NCBI GenBank assembly: GCA_947492105.1
Contig: CANLMN010000001.1
Span: 310,001 to 374,000, forward strand
Reading direction: 5' to 3'
DNA: 64,000 nt
Source: an uncultured Aquimarina sp.
GTDB taxonomy: Bacteria > Bacteroidota > Bacteroidia > Flavobacteriales > Flavobacteriaceae
Positions 18,187 to 25,799 of the stretch are shown here, piece by piece; the stretch's first letter is position 1; every line of letters starts with the position of its first letter. A program made the translations under genes and the position numbers. Below the pieces are notes generated by a model, which did not search any database, had not been told where the DNA came from, and was given only the letters and a program-made list of their open reading frames with translations.

Positions 18187-19979
18187 CCGTCTCGACACCA
18201 GAAATTAAGTTCGACTTCGACAAAGGCAATGATTGGTTTGACATCAAGGGATGGGTGCAAATCAAAAACTTTAGTATCCCTTTTGCGAAGTTCATCCCAT
18301 TGATCAAAAAAAGAGAACGTTTTTTTGAACTGCCTGATGGCACATTTTTTATTATTCCGCGCTCATGGATGACCACTTACAAACAATTTTCGCAATTTGC
18401 AAGCGTAGACAACCAAAACCAGATAAAACTACCCAAAAGCAATTTTAAAATATTAGAAAAACTTCCTACTGTACAAGATAGAGAAATCATCACCAAGGAT
18501 CTCCCAAAATACACAAGCTCTACCACCCTTAGAGCTACACTGCGTCCCTATCAAAAACAAGGAGTTCAATGGTTAATAAATCTATATCACCAAAAGCTTG
18601 GTGGTTGTCTTGCTGACGATATGGGATTAGGTAAAACATTACAAACTATTGCTTTTCTCAATTACGTCAAGGAACAATTAGAACCTGATCAAACGCAAAC
18701 TCCCGTAACCCTGGACCTATTTGACACCCCACTAGAGCACAAAACCTACTTAGGCGCTTTGCTTGTTATGCCGTCCTCTCTAATTTTTAATTGGTATCAA
18801 GAATTACAAAAATTTGTTCCACACCTTACCATTGCTAATTATACGGGGCCGCATCGCAAAAAACTAGCACCATACCTAGATTATTATGACATTATTTTGA
18901 CAACCTATCACACTGCTGTACGAGATTTGACTCAACTGAAAAAAAAGCAATTTCGCTGTTTTGTTGCGGATGAGAGCCAACAACTCAAAAACAAAGATTC
19001 TAAACTATTCCAAGCCCTACATTCTTTAGAAATCCCTCATAAAATTTCGCTTAGTGGTACCCCTATAGAAAACTCTCTATCTGATCTCTGGTCACAAATG
19101 CAATTTATTAACCCCAACATTTTGGGGTCATATCCTTTTTTCAAAAAATATTTTAGGATTCCGATAGAAAAACAACAAAACGCGGAGCGCATACAGGAAC
19201 TCAAAACGCTTTTAGCCCCTTTTATCCTTAGGCGCACCAAAGAACAAGTTGCCAAAGATCTACCACAGCTAAGTGAACAAATCATTTATACTGAGATGCT
19301 TCCTAAACAAGAAAAACTTTATGAACAAGAAAAATCTGCAGCTCGGAATCAACTATTACACATTGGAACACACCACCATCCTATTTCCAAAATCAATATT
19401 ATTAACACACTAACCAAATTACGTCAAATATCAAATCACCCGCAACTCATCGAAGCAGGTAGAGAGCTTCCTTCTGGCAAGTTCCAGAATGTAACTGCTT
19501 ATTTACAAACACTTCTCAAAGCAAACAAAAAGATACTTGTATTTAGCTCCTTTGTACAGCATCTTGAGTGCTACACAGAATGGTCAAGAGTCGAACAGGT
19601 TGGCTATAGACTTCTCACTGGCAAGACCAAATCAGAAGATCGCGCCAAGGCAGTTTCTGATTTTCAAGAAAACCCAGAAGTTTCTTTATTTTTCATCTCT
19701 ATCAAAGCAGGAGGTACGGGACTAAATCTTACTAGTGCCTCCTATGTCGTTTTGCTTGACCCATGGTGGAATCCTTTTGTAGAGCAACAAGCTATAGCAC
19801 GTGCCCATCGTATTGGACAAACAGATCATGTAACCGTTACAAAATTTATTACCAAAAATACGGTCGAAGAAAAAATCATCCAGCTTCAGGAACGTAAAAA
19901 ACTACTTTCGGATGAGATTATTGCGATAGATGCTATCCCAGAACTAGATCAATCTACACTAAAAGAAATACTACAATAA
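18183..19979 (+). CDS. SNF2-family helicase, ATPase part (after frameshift)
   Basis: The frame is open from 18165 and reads coherently from 18183 (ITVSTPEIKFDFDKGNDW), about 598 codons. A separate start could only be the GTG at 18255, which lies inside conserved sequence. Helicase motifs are all present: I, DDMGLGKTLQT; Ia, LVMPSSLIFNW; II, VADESQQLKNK (DESQ variant of DEAH box); III, LSGTPIENSLSDLW; then IV to VI in the C-terminal lobe with SIKAGGTGLNLTSASYVV and ARAHRIGQTDHVTV. It remodels DNA-protein complexes using ATP; the precise target is unknown. See the N-terminal entry for the frameshift. Confidence 0.88.
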   Translation: MTVSTPEIKFDFDKGNDWFDIKGWVQIKNFSIPFAKFIPLIKKRERFFELPDGTFFIIPRSWMTTYKQFSQFASVDNQNQIKLPKSNFKILEKLPTVQDREIITKDLPKYTSSTTLRATLRPYQKQGVQWLINLYHQKLGGCLADDMGLGKTLQTIAFLNYVKEQLEPDQTQTPVTLDLFDTPLEHKTYLGALLVMPSSLIFNWYQELQKFVPHLTIANYTGPHRKKLAPYLDYYDIILTTYHTAVRDLTQLKKKQFRCFVADESQQLKNKDSKLFQALHSLEIPHKISLSGTPIENSLSDLWSQMQFINPNILGSYPFFKKYFRIPIEKQQNAERIQELKTLLAPFILRRTKEQVAKDLPQLSEQIIYTEMLPKQEKLYEQEKSAARNQLLHIGTHHHPISKINIINTLTKLRQISNHPQLIEAGRELPSGKFQNVTAYLQTLLKANKKILVFSSFVQHLECYTEWSRVEQVGYRLLTGKTKSEDRAKAVSDFQENPEVSLFFISIKAGGTGLNLTSASYVVLLDPWWNPFVEQQAIARAHRIGQTDHVTVTKFITKNTVEEKIIQLQERKKLLSDEIIAIDAIPELDQSTLKEILQ

Positions 19980-20391
19980 CTAAGGACAGGAACTAGGGAG
20001 CGTATATCTTTTGGGCAGCTATAGACGTGTCCGCTCCCGCGGTCGGGCTATACACTATATCTTTTGTTGTTTCACACCAAAAGGATATCGTTGCTATCCC
20101 TCACGCAAATAGAGTTTGATCAACATACAAAACCAGATGAAACATCCATTGGAATAACACTATTTATCCTTTGAATTTACTGGGATAAAATTTTCTTTTT
20201 TCGCCTCAGCTTCAGCATAAAAACAAACCATAACTACGGCTATGCTTGATGTTTCTGCTGAAGCTGAAACAAAAAAATATTAATTTTTCTTTCCGGTAAA
20301 TTCAAACAACAAATGGTATAACTCCTACTTTTACAAAAGGTTGATGCTAGAATCACACACTTATAAGCACATATTGGTCTTCATATTATAA
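19980..20391. other. Gene-free gap after the helicase
   Basis: Contains the family B element at 20154-20319. The rest (19980-20153) has no recognisable feature. Confidence 0.6.
20154..20319 (+). repeat. Family B intergenic palindromic element, full length (B1)
   Basis: Nested palindrome. The outer arms are TTTGAATTTAC and GGTAAATTCAAA, the inner perfect 12-bp arms are TCAGCTTCAGCA and TGCTGAAGCTGA, and the centre is CCATAACTACGGCTATGC. It ends in AAATGGTAT. Confidence 0.85.
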
Positions 20392-20817
20392 TTACAGAGC
20401 AGTACTACGAGCACCTGGTATAACGCCTCCAATCCCGATATTGGAACCTAAACCTATAGTAGCTGATACTGGAGATCCACTACCTCTAGTTCTACGTGTT
20501 CGTTCTGGACGAGCTACTGATTCTGGCACTACTTTCAGCTTAGGCAAAACTGGAACAGCCTCTTCTGGTTTTTTTACAGAAGTACCACCACAATTTATTA
20601 ATGCTCCACTACCTTTACACTCTATGGTTTCCAAAATCTCGCCAGTTACAGTATTTTTTATAGTTATCACACCACCACTATTAGAAAGCCCCAAATTTGG
20701 CGTATCCACAAAAGTATGGACCCCGCATTTGGTAGTAACAGTACAAACTGTATTTTGCTGCGCACTTACTGCCGATGTCATTACTATAGCAGCAATGATT
20801 GCTAATAATTTTTTCAT
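20392..20817 (-). CDS. Small secreted protein, paralog 1 of a tandem family
   Basis: A 141-residue protein with a signal peptide (LLAIIAAIVMTSAVSAQ, cleavage near residue 19). It has an N-terminal cysteine pair (VCTVTTKCG), a strand region VITIKNTVTGEILETIEC, a second cysteine pair (C-x8-C), a Pro/Arg-rich linker (RPERTRRTRGSG) and a C-terminal motif SATIGLGSNIGIGGVIPGAR. The two genes upstream on the same strand are paralogs. This copy has a shorter C-terminus and lacks the duplicated 3' flank of the others. No T9SS sorting domain is seen. Function is unknown; the conserved C-terminus may be a localisation or interaction signal. Confidence 0.8.
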   Translation of the reverse strand: MKKLLAIIAAIVMTSAVSAQQNTVCTVTTKCGVHTFVDTPNLGLSNSGGVITIKNTVTGEILETIECKGSGALINCGGTSVKKPEEAVPVLPKLKVVPESVARPERTRRTRGSGSPVSATIGLGSNIGIGGVIPGARSTAL

Positions 20818-20862
20818 AATTCTATTTGTGTTTAAAACTTTCTACCCTATACTAAATTAGCT

Positions 20863-20885
20863 TTCTGGCTTCTTCTTACTTTCTC
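20863..20885 (-). promoter_or_regulatory. Conserved leader motif of paralog 1
   Basis: On the minus strand it reads GGCGAAAG, spacer, GAAGCCAGAAAG, a diverged form of the GGCGGAACCCGAAAAGCC motif before paralogs 2 and 3. Confidence 0.35.
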
Positions 20886-20995
20886 TTTCGCCTTACAATT
20901 ATAAAACGTTTGACAAAGCAAATACCCTACCACTTTCTTCTATTTTTTTACTTAAATCATATTTCTACCAATAAAAAAATAATTCCAGACAACTA

Positions 20996-21153
20996 ATACC
21001 AAATGCTATATAATGTCGCATATCGCCTAGTTCTTTTTTCATTTAAATGCCTTGTTCATTATTCCATAGCTAAGGCTATGCAATAGCATCACGGTGTTTT
21101 TACATAAAAAAATAATAGTGTTATTCATACGAATTTATATACCTAAATTGTAT
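20996..21153 (+). repeat. Family C intergenic palindromic element (C1)
   Basis: Begins ATACCAAATGCTATATAATG and ends AAATTGTAT. The central hairpin is CCATAGCTAAGGCTATGC, followed by AATAGCATCACGGTGTTTTT. Confidence 0.85.
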
Positions 21154-21351
21154 AATTCGTTTCTTGTACTATTATTTTTTCACCAGAACATCAAACCCAA
21201 GTCAATGATTATCTTTGAATTTCGCCGCTAAACCTAATCAAAATATTTCTATTTATTAGAGCTTACAATTCATTTTTAATAGTTTTAACTATTCGTTAAA
21301 TAAATTTAGCTAAACAACACAAGGGAGTCTAATTTTAACCCCTATAGAAGC

Positions 21352-21386
21352 AAAAAAGACTGCTAGAAAAAATTCTCTAGCAGTCT
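21352..21386 (-). terminator. Rho-independent terminator of paralog 2
   Basis: Arms AGACTGCTAGA (21357-21367) and TCTAGCAGTCT (21376-21386), with a run of six A at 21352-21357 that is a U-run on the minus transcript. It lies 177 bases after the paralog 2 stop and is homologous to the 22339-22373 terminator. Confidence 0.85.
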
Positions 21387-21562
21387 TCTCATTATATTCT
21401 TACTATTCATATACTAAGTCTCTCTAGTCAAAAAAGATGATAGTAAGTCAACTGACTTCCATCCCCCCTTATTTGATCCCTAGAGACACCCACCCTAGTA
21501 CTTAATATCAACACTATCGTACTAATACTATGCACTGAGGGTTATATGCATAGGCACCTCAA

Positions 21563-22036
21563 CTATTGTAAAGAAGCAGCAGCGGCATTACGAACTCCAG
21601 GCGCAAAACCACCAAGTCCAGCATTTGATCCTAAACCTATAGCTGCTGATGCTGGAAATCCACCATTTCCAGATCTAGTTCTAACTCTATTTCTTGTTCT
21701 AGTTCTACGCGTTCGAGTCGGACGAACTACTGGTTCTGGTACCACCTCTGGTATTACTTCTGGCTCTGGCATAACAGGAGCAGTCTCTTCTGGAGTAAAT
21801 GTCCCAGTAACAGAAATGGTTATTGACACTCCATTACGATCACATTCAATGGTATCCAAAACCGCACCAGTTTCCGCATTTGTAATAGTTATCAAACCAT
21901 TACCAGAAGATGCTGATACTGGTTGATCAAACGATCGAGATCCACAAAAAGTATTGACTGTACGAGTTACTGTATCCTGTGCACTTACTGCAGACGTGAT
22001 TGCTAATGCAGCAACTAATCCTAATAAATTTTTCAT
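21563..22036 (-). CDS. Small secreted protein, paralog 2 of a tandem family
   Basis: A 157-residue protein with a signal peptide (LLGLVAALAITSAVSAQ). It keeps one early cysteine (NTFCG) and one later one (TIECDRNG) but has lost the other two present in paralogs 1 and 3. The middle linker is acidic-Pro (MPEPEVIPEVVPEPVV) followed by a very basic RPTRTRRTRTRNRVRTRSG. The C-terminus is SAAIGLGSNAGLGGFAPGVR and then NAAAASLQ, nearly identical to paralog 3. The gene, its leader, its terminator and flanks form a tandem duplicate with the next gene. Function unknown. Confidence 0.8.
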   Translation of the reverse strand: MKNLLGLVAALAITSAVSAQDTVTRTVNTFCGSRSFDQPVSASSGNGLITITNAETGAVLDTIECDRNGVSITISVTGTFTPEETAPVMPEPEVIPEVVPEPVVRPTRTRRTRTRNRVRTRSGNGGFPASAAIGLGSNAGLGGFAPGVRNAAAASLQ

Positions 22037-22081
22037 GTTTTTTTTTAATTTGTGTTTAACATTCCCTACTCTATATCTCTA

Positions 22082-22105
22082 ACTGGCTTTTCGGGTTCCG
22101 CCATA
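22082..22105 (-). promoter_or_regulatory. Conserved leader motif of paralog 2
   Basis: The minus strand reads GGCGGAACCCGAAAAGCC followed by AGTTAG, 46-69 bases before the start codon. It is identical in core to 23063-23087. GGC and GCC ends could pair, which suggests a structured 5' leader. Confidence 0.5.
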
Positions 22106-22230
22106 ATTACTTATTTTCTAATTATTAAACGCCTAAACAACACAAATACCCTACCCCCCTTTCCTTATTTTTTTATTCAATCTAGCCTCAACTCTTAAAA
22201 AAAACACTGTGAATCAATAAATTACCTGTC

Positions 22231-22249
22231 AAAAAAAAAAAAAAAAAAA
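22231..22249. repeat. A19 homopolymer
   Basis: Nineteen consecutive A on the plus strand, about 195 bases upstream of paralog 2. The equivalent position upstream of paralog 3 (about 23203-23223) has an interrupted A-run, so this tract is part of the duplicated unit. Confidence 0.9.
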
Positions 22250-22338
22250 CACTTCTATATGAACTAAAGCTCAGATATCATTTATCGTTTAAAATCACTG
22301 TGTAGTGAGTCACTTTTTCCCGTTCTAATTCCAAGCAC

Positions 22339-22373
22339 AAAAAAAACTGCTAGAAAATTAATTTTCTAGCAGT
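22339..22373 (-). terminator. Rho-independent terminator of paralog 3
   Basis: ACTGCTAGAAAATT (22346-22359) and its exact reverse complement (22360-22373) follow an A-run at 22339-22346, a U-run on the minus transcript. Confidence 0.85.
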
Positions 22374-22560
22374 CTTCTCATTATTCTTACTATTCATATA
22401 ATAAGTAGTATACTTAGTATCCCTAGTCAAAAAAGCTTATAGTAAATCATCCGATTCCCATCAATCCAATTTAAAACCTAAGAACACTGAACCTAACGCT
22501 TAATATCAACACTATCGCACTAATATTATGCACTTAAGATTATGTATACTAGTGTTGCAA

Positions 22561-23025
22561 TTATTGTAGATCAGCAGCAGCAGCATTACGAACCCCAGGT
22601 GCAAAACCACCAAATCCAGCATTTGGTCCCAAACCTATAGCAGCTGATGGTGAGAATCCACGTCTAGGGGTAGATACCGGCGCAGGAGTTGATGCAGGAG
22701 CAGGTGTTGCCACTGGTGCAGGAGCAGGAGCAGGTGTTGCTACTGGTGCAGGCGCTACTGGCGCAGCTTCTTCAGGACTTGGCGTAGAAACAGTACTGCA
22801 CGTCAATGACATCGATCTACTATCACATTTAATAGTATCCAAAACTTCGCCAGTTGACGAATCTTTGATAAAAAGTACTCCATTACTACGAGAAGTGGAT
22901 ATCCTTGATGAATTGTTAATAGTTACAGATCCACAAGGGGTAGTTACCGTACAAACAGTACTTAGTTGCGCACTTGCTACAGACGTAATTGCTACAGCAG
23001 CAATTAGTGATAATAAATTTTTCAT
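22561..23025 (-). CDS. Small secreted protein, paralog 3 of a tandem family
   Basis: A 154-residue protein with a signal peptide (LLSLIAAVAITSVASAQ). Four cysteines occur in the same pattern as paralog 1 (VCTVTTPCG, then IKC and LTC). The linker is a low-complexity Pro-Ala-Val/Thr tract built on the repeat PAPVATPAP, replacing the basic linker of paralogs 1 and 2. The C-terminal motif SAAIGLGPNAGFGGFAPGVR plus NAAAADLQ is conserved. This pattern of a conserved head, a free linker and a conserved tail suggests a small extracellular domain tethered or recognised through its tail. Function unknown. Confidence 0.8.
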   Translation of the reverse strand: MKNLLSLIAAVAITSVASAQLSTVCTVTTPCGSVTINNSSRISTSRSNGVLFIKDSSTGEVLDTIKCDSRSMSLTCSTVSTPSPEEAAPVAPAPVATPAPAPAPVATPAPASTPAPVSTPRRGFSPSAAIGLGPNAGFGGFAPGVRNAAAADLQ

Positions 23026-23062
23026 AACTTTTTTATTTGCGTTTAATACTCCCTACTCTATC

Positions 23063-23087
23063 TGCTAATTGGCTTTTCGGGTTCCGC
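23063..23087 (-). promoter_or_regulatory. Conserved leader motif of paralog 3
   Basis: Minus strand TATGGCGGAACCCGAAAAGC continuing CAATTAG, 38-62 bases before the start. It matches the leader of paralog 2 almost base for base. Confidence 0.5.
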
Positions 23088-23360
23088 CATATTCCCTGAT
23101 GTAGTCGTCCGCCTCTAGAACACATTACATGAGCAAAAGCATATTTACATCTTTCTGACGCACCTACAAAAGGTAATACTTTGTGAATGAATCAATTTAT
23201 TACTAAAAAAAAAAATAAAAAAAACACCAAACTCCTCTTTGAACTGAAAATTCTACAAAAAGCCTCTTTCGTTCTTCCGTCTCATTTTACAAAAAAAAAC
23301 GATGTCACGCTTCAGCTAATCCACGATTCTAACACAATTATAAAAAATACAATTAGCCGT

Positions 23361-23520
23361 AAAGAACTCTTCTTGACTTTCGGTTTTTGACCAAAAATAA
23401 GATCAAACCTGACCCAATAAGGCGCTTCTTGAAATTCAGAACAATGTTGCGGATGAGAAAAACAACAAAGTCTAGACGAATTTGATCCATTTTTTTTGGA
23501 AAAAGAAAAAATCAAGATAA
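23361..23520 (+). repeat. Family D intergenic repeat (D1)
   Basis: Aligns with 27835-28010 through CCAAAAATAAGAT, TTGAAATTCA and ATTTGATCCATTTTTTT. AAGAACTCTTCTTGAC at its left edge reappears inverted at the right edge of D2, so the element may carry terminal inverted repeats. Confidence 0.5.
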
Positions 23521-23707
23521 ACTCAAAGACGAAATACTAGATATGACCAACAGCTGCGCTAGAAAAAAAACATAAGTCTGCCATATCAGACAACAATAAC
23601 CAACTCTCCTAGCTAGCCAAAATAAAACTCATTAAAAGGGAGTCTAGACCAGCATAAGAAGAACTTTCGAACCAAGAAAAACAACAAAGGGATAATCTCT
23701 AGTCTAA

Positions 23708-23724
23708 ATACGGTAATACCGTAT
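23708..23724. promoter_or_regulatory. Operator-like palindrome ATACGGTA-A-TACCGTAT
   Basis: Perfect 8-bp arms around one base. The spacing is typical of a dimeric repressor site. The nearest downstream gene is the lipoprotein at 24010. Confidence 0.4.
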
Positions 23725-23958
23725 CAATTATGATTATTTTAAGTAATTGTTTTTCAATATTTAAAACAAAAGAACCTCCAGTTTTGAGAAGAATTTCTTC
23801 TCCCTCTACTTTTTTGAGTTTTTTAGGGTTAGAATTCCCCCTTTAAGACCCCTAAAAACGGTACTAAAACGAATAAAAATACGCTCAAAATAGTTAAAAT
23901 GCCCTATATCATTTCTGACAATAATTCATTAGATTTAGTATGTAAATCAATTATTTAA

Positions 23959-23986
23959 GTCACTTTAAGCCTACTTCGAAAGTGAC
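23959..23986. promoter_or_regulatory. Inverted repeat before the 24010 cassette
   Basis: GTCACTTT (23959-23966) and AAAGTGAC (23979-23986) are separated by 12 bases and end 23 bases before the start codon. It could be an operator or a leader hairpin. Confidence 0.4.
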
Positions 23987-24009
23987 AAGCAAATTTAAAA
24001 TTTCAAATT

Positions 24010-24186
24010 ATGAAGAATTCCTTATTTATTTTGATTATGGTTTGTTTATTTTTAACCTCAATGATTTTTACCAGTTGTGAAGCTAACAATTTTTATGATG
24101 AGACACCATCAAAAAATTTGAATATATACCAAGATGACACGTCAATCGATAAAGACGAAATACAAACGGCAGCAGACAAAAAATAA
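24010..24186 (+). CDS. Small lipoprotein, first gene of an overlapping cassette
   Basis: A 58-codon gene with a textbook lipoprotein signal: MKNSLFILIMVCLFLTSMIF followed by TSC, with lipid-bearing Cys23. The short acidic mature part has EANNFYDETPSKN and ends DKDEIQTAADKK. Small flavobacterial lipoproteins with a similar acidic, Asp-rich tail occur ahead of other genes (memory, unchecked). Its last 53 bases overlap the next gene in another frame, and an inverted repeat lies just upstream. Coding is supported by the signal peptide and the overlap. Function unknown. Confidence 0.65.
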   Translation: MKNSLFILIMVCLFLTSMIFTSCEANNFYDETPSKNLNIYQDDTSIDKDEIQTAADKK

Positions 24187-24706
24187 ATTCCTTGCTGTTT
24201 ATTTTTTGGGAGTACTAGCCTTGATAGCTCCACTACTTCATATCGAAGCATCAAATGAAAAAAATTTGTGGCTCAAAGAAATGACAACATTTCTAAGTTG
24301 GAGAAAATTACTTTTTGCAACAGGGTTTCCTTTGGCTATTCTTTTTATCGGGACTATTCTTTACATAATTAGAAAACATCTATCTGACGAGTCTCTTCGC
24401 AAGCCGATCACCTTACTGTGTTATGGCATTTTTATATTATCATTCTTTTTTATTATTTGGGATATCCACCCGACTATCCAAGACTACGCCCCTTGGATGT
24501 ATCGATTAGGAAGCCTAATTATTGCTATTGTTTTGACAATTTCGTATAAATATTTTGTGCAATATATAGAAAACAAAGAAAGTAGATATAAGCGTATGAC
24601 AAAAAGTTTATTTAAAACTATTAATCAAATAAAGGAAAAAGTATTGCTCCCTGCACAAAAAAAAGAAGCTATTGAAATTATTTACAAAGATGTCGAAAAG
24701 TTATAA
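24134..24706 (+). CDS. Integral membrane protein of unknown function
   Basis: A 190-residue protein with a basic N-terminus (TRQSIKTKYKRQQTKNK) and about four membrane segments: FLAVYFLGVLALIAPLL, LLFATGFPLAILFIGTILYI, ITLLCYGIFILSFFFIIW and LGSLIIAIVLTISY. A cytoplasmic helical tail rich in Lys/Glu follows (SLFKTINQIKEKVLLPAQKK). The ATG lies inside the lipoprotein gene, and its 3' end overlaps the following gene by 17 bases, so the three genes are translationally coupled. No family was recognised. Confidence 0.7.
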   Translation: MTRQSIKTKYKRQQTKNKFLAVYFLGVLALIAPLLHIEASNEKNLWLKEMTTFLSWRKLLFATGFPLAILFIGTILYIIRKHLSDESLRKPITLLCYGIFILSFFFIIWDIHPTIQDYAPWMYRLGSLIIAIVLTISYKYFVQYIENKESRYKRMTKSLFKTINQIKEKVLLPAQKKEAIEIIYKDVEKL

Positions 24707-24923
24707 CCATTTGGATTTGAATAGCTGGAAAAAGCTAAAATCTCTCAAAGACGAGGGTCTTATTGATAATGAAGAATACTTTAGCTTCTTAGAGGATTAT
24801 GAAGCCTATATCAAAGAGGAATTAATTATGAAAGAAAAGAACTTGAATGAAAGCCTGTCATCTGCAGTAACCACGATTATAGACAAGTTATATCCGAATG
24901 GATACAATTATAGAATGGCTTAA
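24690..24923 (+). CDS. Small soluble protein, third gene of the cassette
   Basis: A 77-residue acidic helical protein (MSKSYNHLDLNSWKKLKSLK then LIDNEEYFSFLEDYEAYIKEE). The ATG at 24690 overlaps the membrane-protein gene by 17 bases; an in-frame TTG at 24672 is a less likely start. The segment LKSLKDEGLIDNEEY resembles the short SHOCT-like pattern (LKELKDxGIIxxEEF), a small domain often found on membrane or stress proteins. That is a weak resemblance. Its stop overlaps the stop of the convergent HTH gene by two bases. Confidence 0.65.
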   Translation: MSKSYNHLDLNSWKKLKSLKDEGLIDNEEYFSFLEDYEAYIKEELIMKEKNLNESLSSAVTTIIDKLYPNGYNYRMA

Positions 24924-25330
24924 TTTGAAATAATATCTCCATTCGTTGATTTGATCTTGATAATAGACTCTACAATTTCCTGAAATTCTTTACTAGGTAT
25001 AAACTCTGTGATAGCATCTTTGCGTTCTCCCTCTATTAGTTGATTAAAAACTGAACTTTTGCATTTCAGGCTTTGCCAATTTTCTGCCACAAACATCATC
25101 AATTCATTAAGATTTTCTAAATCTTTTATAATTTTATTTTCCGCTTCATTTCCAGCCAGTATCTTTGTTCCTATGTGACTGTTTATAAGTTCTGCATTAG
25201 CATAGGAAATCGGACGACTTCCAGATTCCCAAGATTGTATGGTACTCAAACCTACACGAAGTAGATTCGCGAGCTCCTTTTGGGTTAACTTATGATCTTT
25301 CCTAAGCTTTTTTAATTCTGATTTATCCAT
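24920..25330 (-). CDS. XRE-family helix-turn-helix regulator
   Basis: A 136-residue protein. The N-terminal Cro/C1-type HTH spans about residues 5-58 (LKKLRKDHKLTQKELANLLR, VGLSTIQSWESGSRPISYAN). The C-terminal 70 residues are helical with no recognised domain (LENLNELMMFVAENWQ). It is convergent with the 24010 cassette and divergent from the small HTH-like gene at 25576. The palindrome at 25475-25491 between the divergent genes is a plausible binding site. Single-domain XRE regulators like this commonly control mobile or phage-related genes, but no such element is complete here. Confidence 0.85.
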   Translation of the reverse strand: MDKSELKKLRKDHKLTQKELANLLRVGLSTIQSWESGSRPISYANAELINSHIGTKILAGNEAENKIIKDLENLNELMMFVAENWQSLKCKSSVFNQLIEGERKDAITEFIPSKEFQEIVESIIKIKSTNGDIISN

Positions 25331-25378
25331 AAATAGGGGTGTCCATCACAAAAAAACTCCTTTTGTAGGTTCTTTTTA

Positions 25379-25409
25379 TTGCTAATTACCTACATTGTAG
25401 TTATATTTG
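25379..25409 (+). promoter_or_regulatory. Promoter, Bacteroidetes type, for the 25576 gene
   Basis: TTG at 25379-25381, 20 bases, then TATATTTG at 25402-25409, matching TTG-N(19-21)-TAnnTTTG. It would give a leader of about 160 bases before the 25576 start. Confidence 0.5.
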
Positions 25410-25474
25410 AGTCTGATTACGAACAAACTTACAAAAAAAAGGGAGCAAATTTACCCCAATTTCAAAAAGGAATC

Positions 25475-25491
25475 TTTTACATTATGTAAAA
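25475..25491. promoter_or_regulatory. Palindrome TTTTACAT-T-ATGTAAAA in the divergent HTH region
   Basis: Perfect 8-bp arms around one base between the two divergent HTH genes. It is a good candidate operator for one of them. Confidence 0.45.
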
Positions 25492-25575
25492 CAGTTTGCA
25501 ATCTTCAAGTTATATGTTGATAGTCAATACATTTCGAATTAACAAGAATCTTTACTTTAATTATTCAGAAAATTA

Positions 25576-25797
25576 ATGGCGAAGAAAAAACGTAGGAGCT
25601 ACAAAAGAAATACAGTGGAAAAATGGCTTATAAAAAATGAAGAAGTTATTAATATCTCAGCTTTAGAAAGAATATTATCAATACCCAAAGGCACTATTCA
25701 AAAATTTCTGAGAGAGGGAAAAAGAATTAATGATGAACGAATTGATATTATTAATAATTGGATTTACGGACATATTGAATATCCAATAGAAGAATAG
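25576..25797 (+). CDS. Small HTH-like DNA-binding protein
   Basis: A 73-residue basic protein. After a Lys/Arg-rich start (KKKRRSYKR) comes VEKWLIKNEEVINISALERI and then LSIPKGTIQKFLREGKRI. That is the pattern of the short HTH of Bacteroidetes phage and plasmid proteins (a grammar like ISxLExxLxIPxGTLxKFLxGKR). It could be a cofactor of the divergent XRE regulator or a remnant of a mobile element; decayed coding sequence follows directly. Function unknown. Confidence 0.55.
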   Translation: MAKKKRRSYKRNTVEKWLIKNEEVINISALERILSIPKGTIQKFLREGKRINDERIDIINNWIYGHIEYPIEE

Positions 25798-25799
25798 CT

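Larger units (their letters stand above)
20818..21562. other. Gap between secreted paralogs 1 and 2
   Basis: Holds the leader of paralog 1 (20863-20885), the family C element at 20996-21153, the terminator at 21352-21386 and the 3' flank of paralog 2, which resembles 22377-22560. The remainder shows nothing. Confidence 0.6.
22037..22560. other. Gap between secreted paralogs 2 and 3
   Basis: Contains the conserved leader of paralog 2 (22082-22105), an A19 homopolymer at 22231-22249, the terminator of paralog 3 (22339-22373) and a 3' flank (22377-22560) homologous to that of paralog 2. Confidence 0.65.
23026..24009. other. Gene-free gap, 984 bp, with repeat D1 and palindromes
   Basis: Contains the paralog 3 leader, the D1 repeat (23361-23520), a TACGGTA palindrome (23708-23724) and an inverted repeat next to the following gene (23959-23986). 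No convincing ORF; the 67-codon frame at 23187 is low-complexity. Confidence 0.6.

Noticed and set aside
23187-23390. 67-codon plus-strand frame with a Lys-rich start
   Set aside because: Low-complexity sequence in the upstream flank of the secreted paralog, homologous to non-coding sequence upstream of paralog 2.
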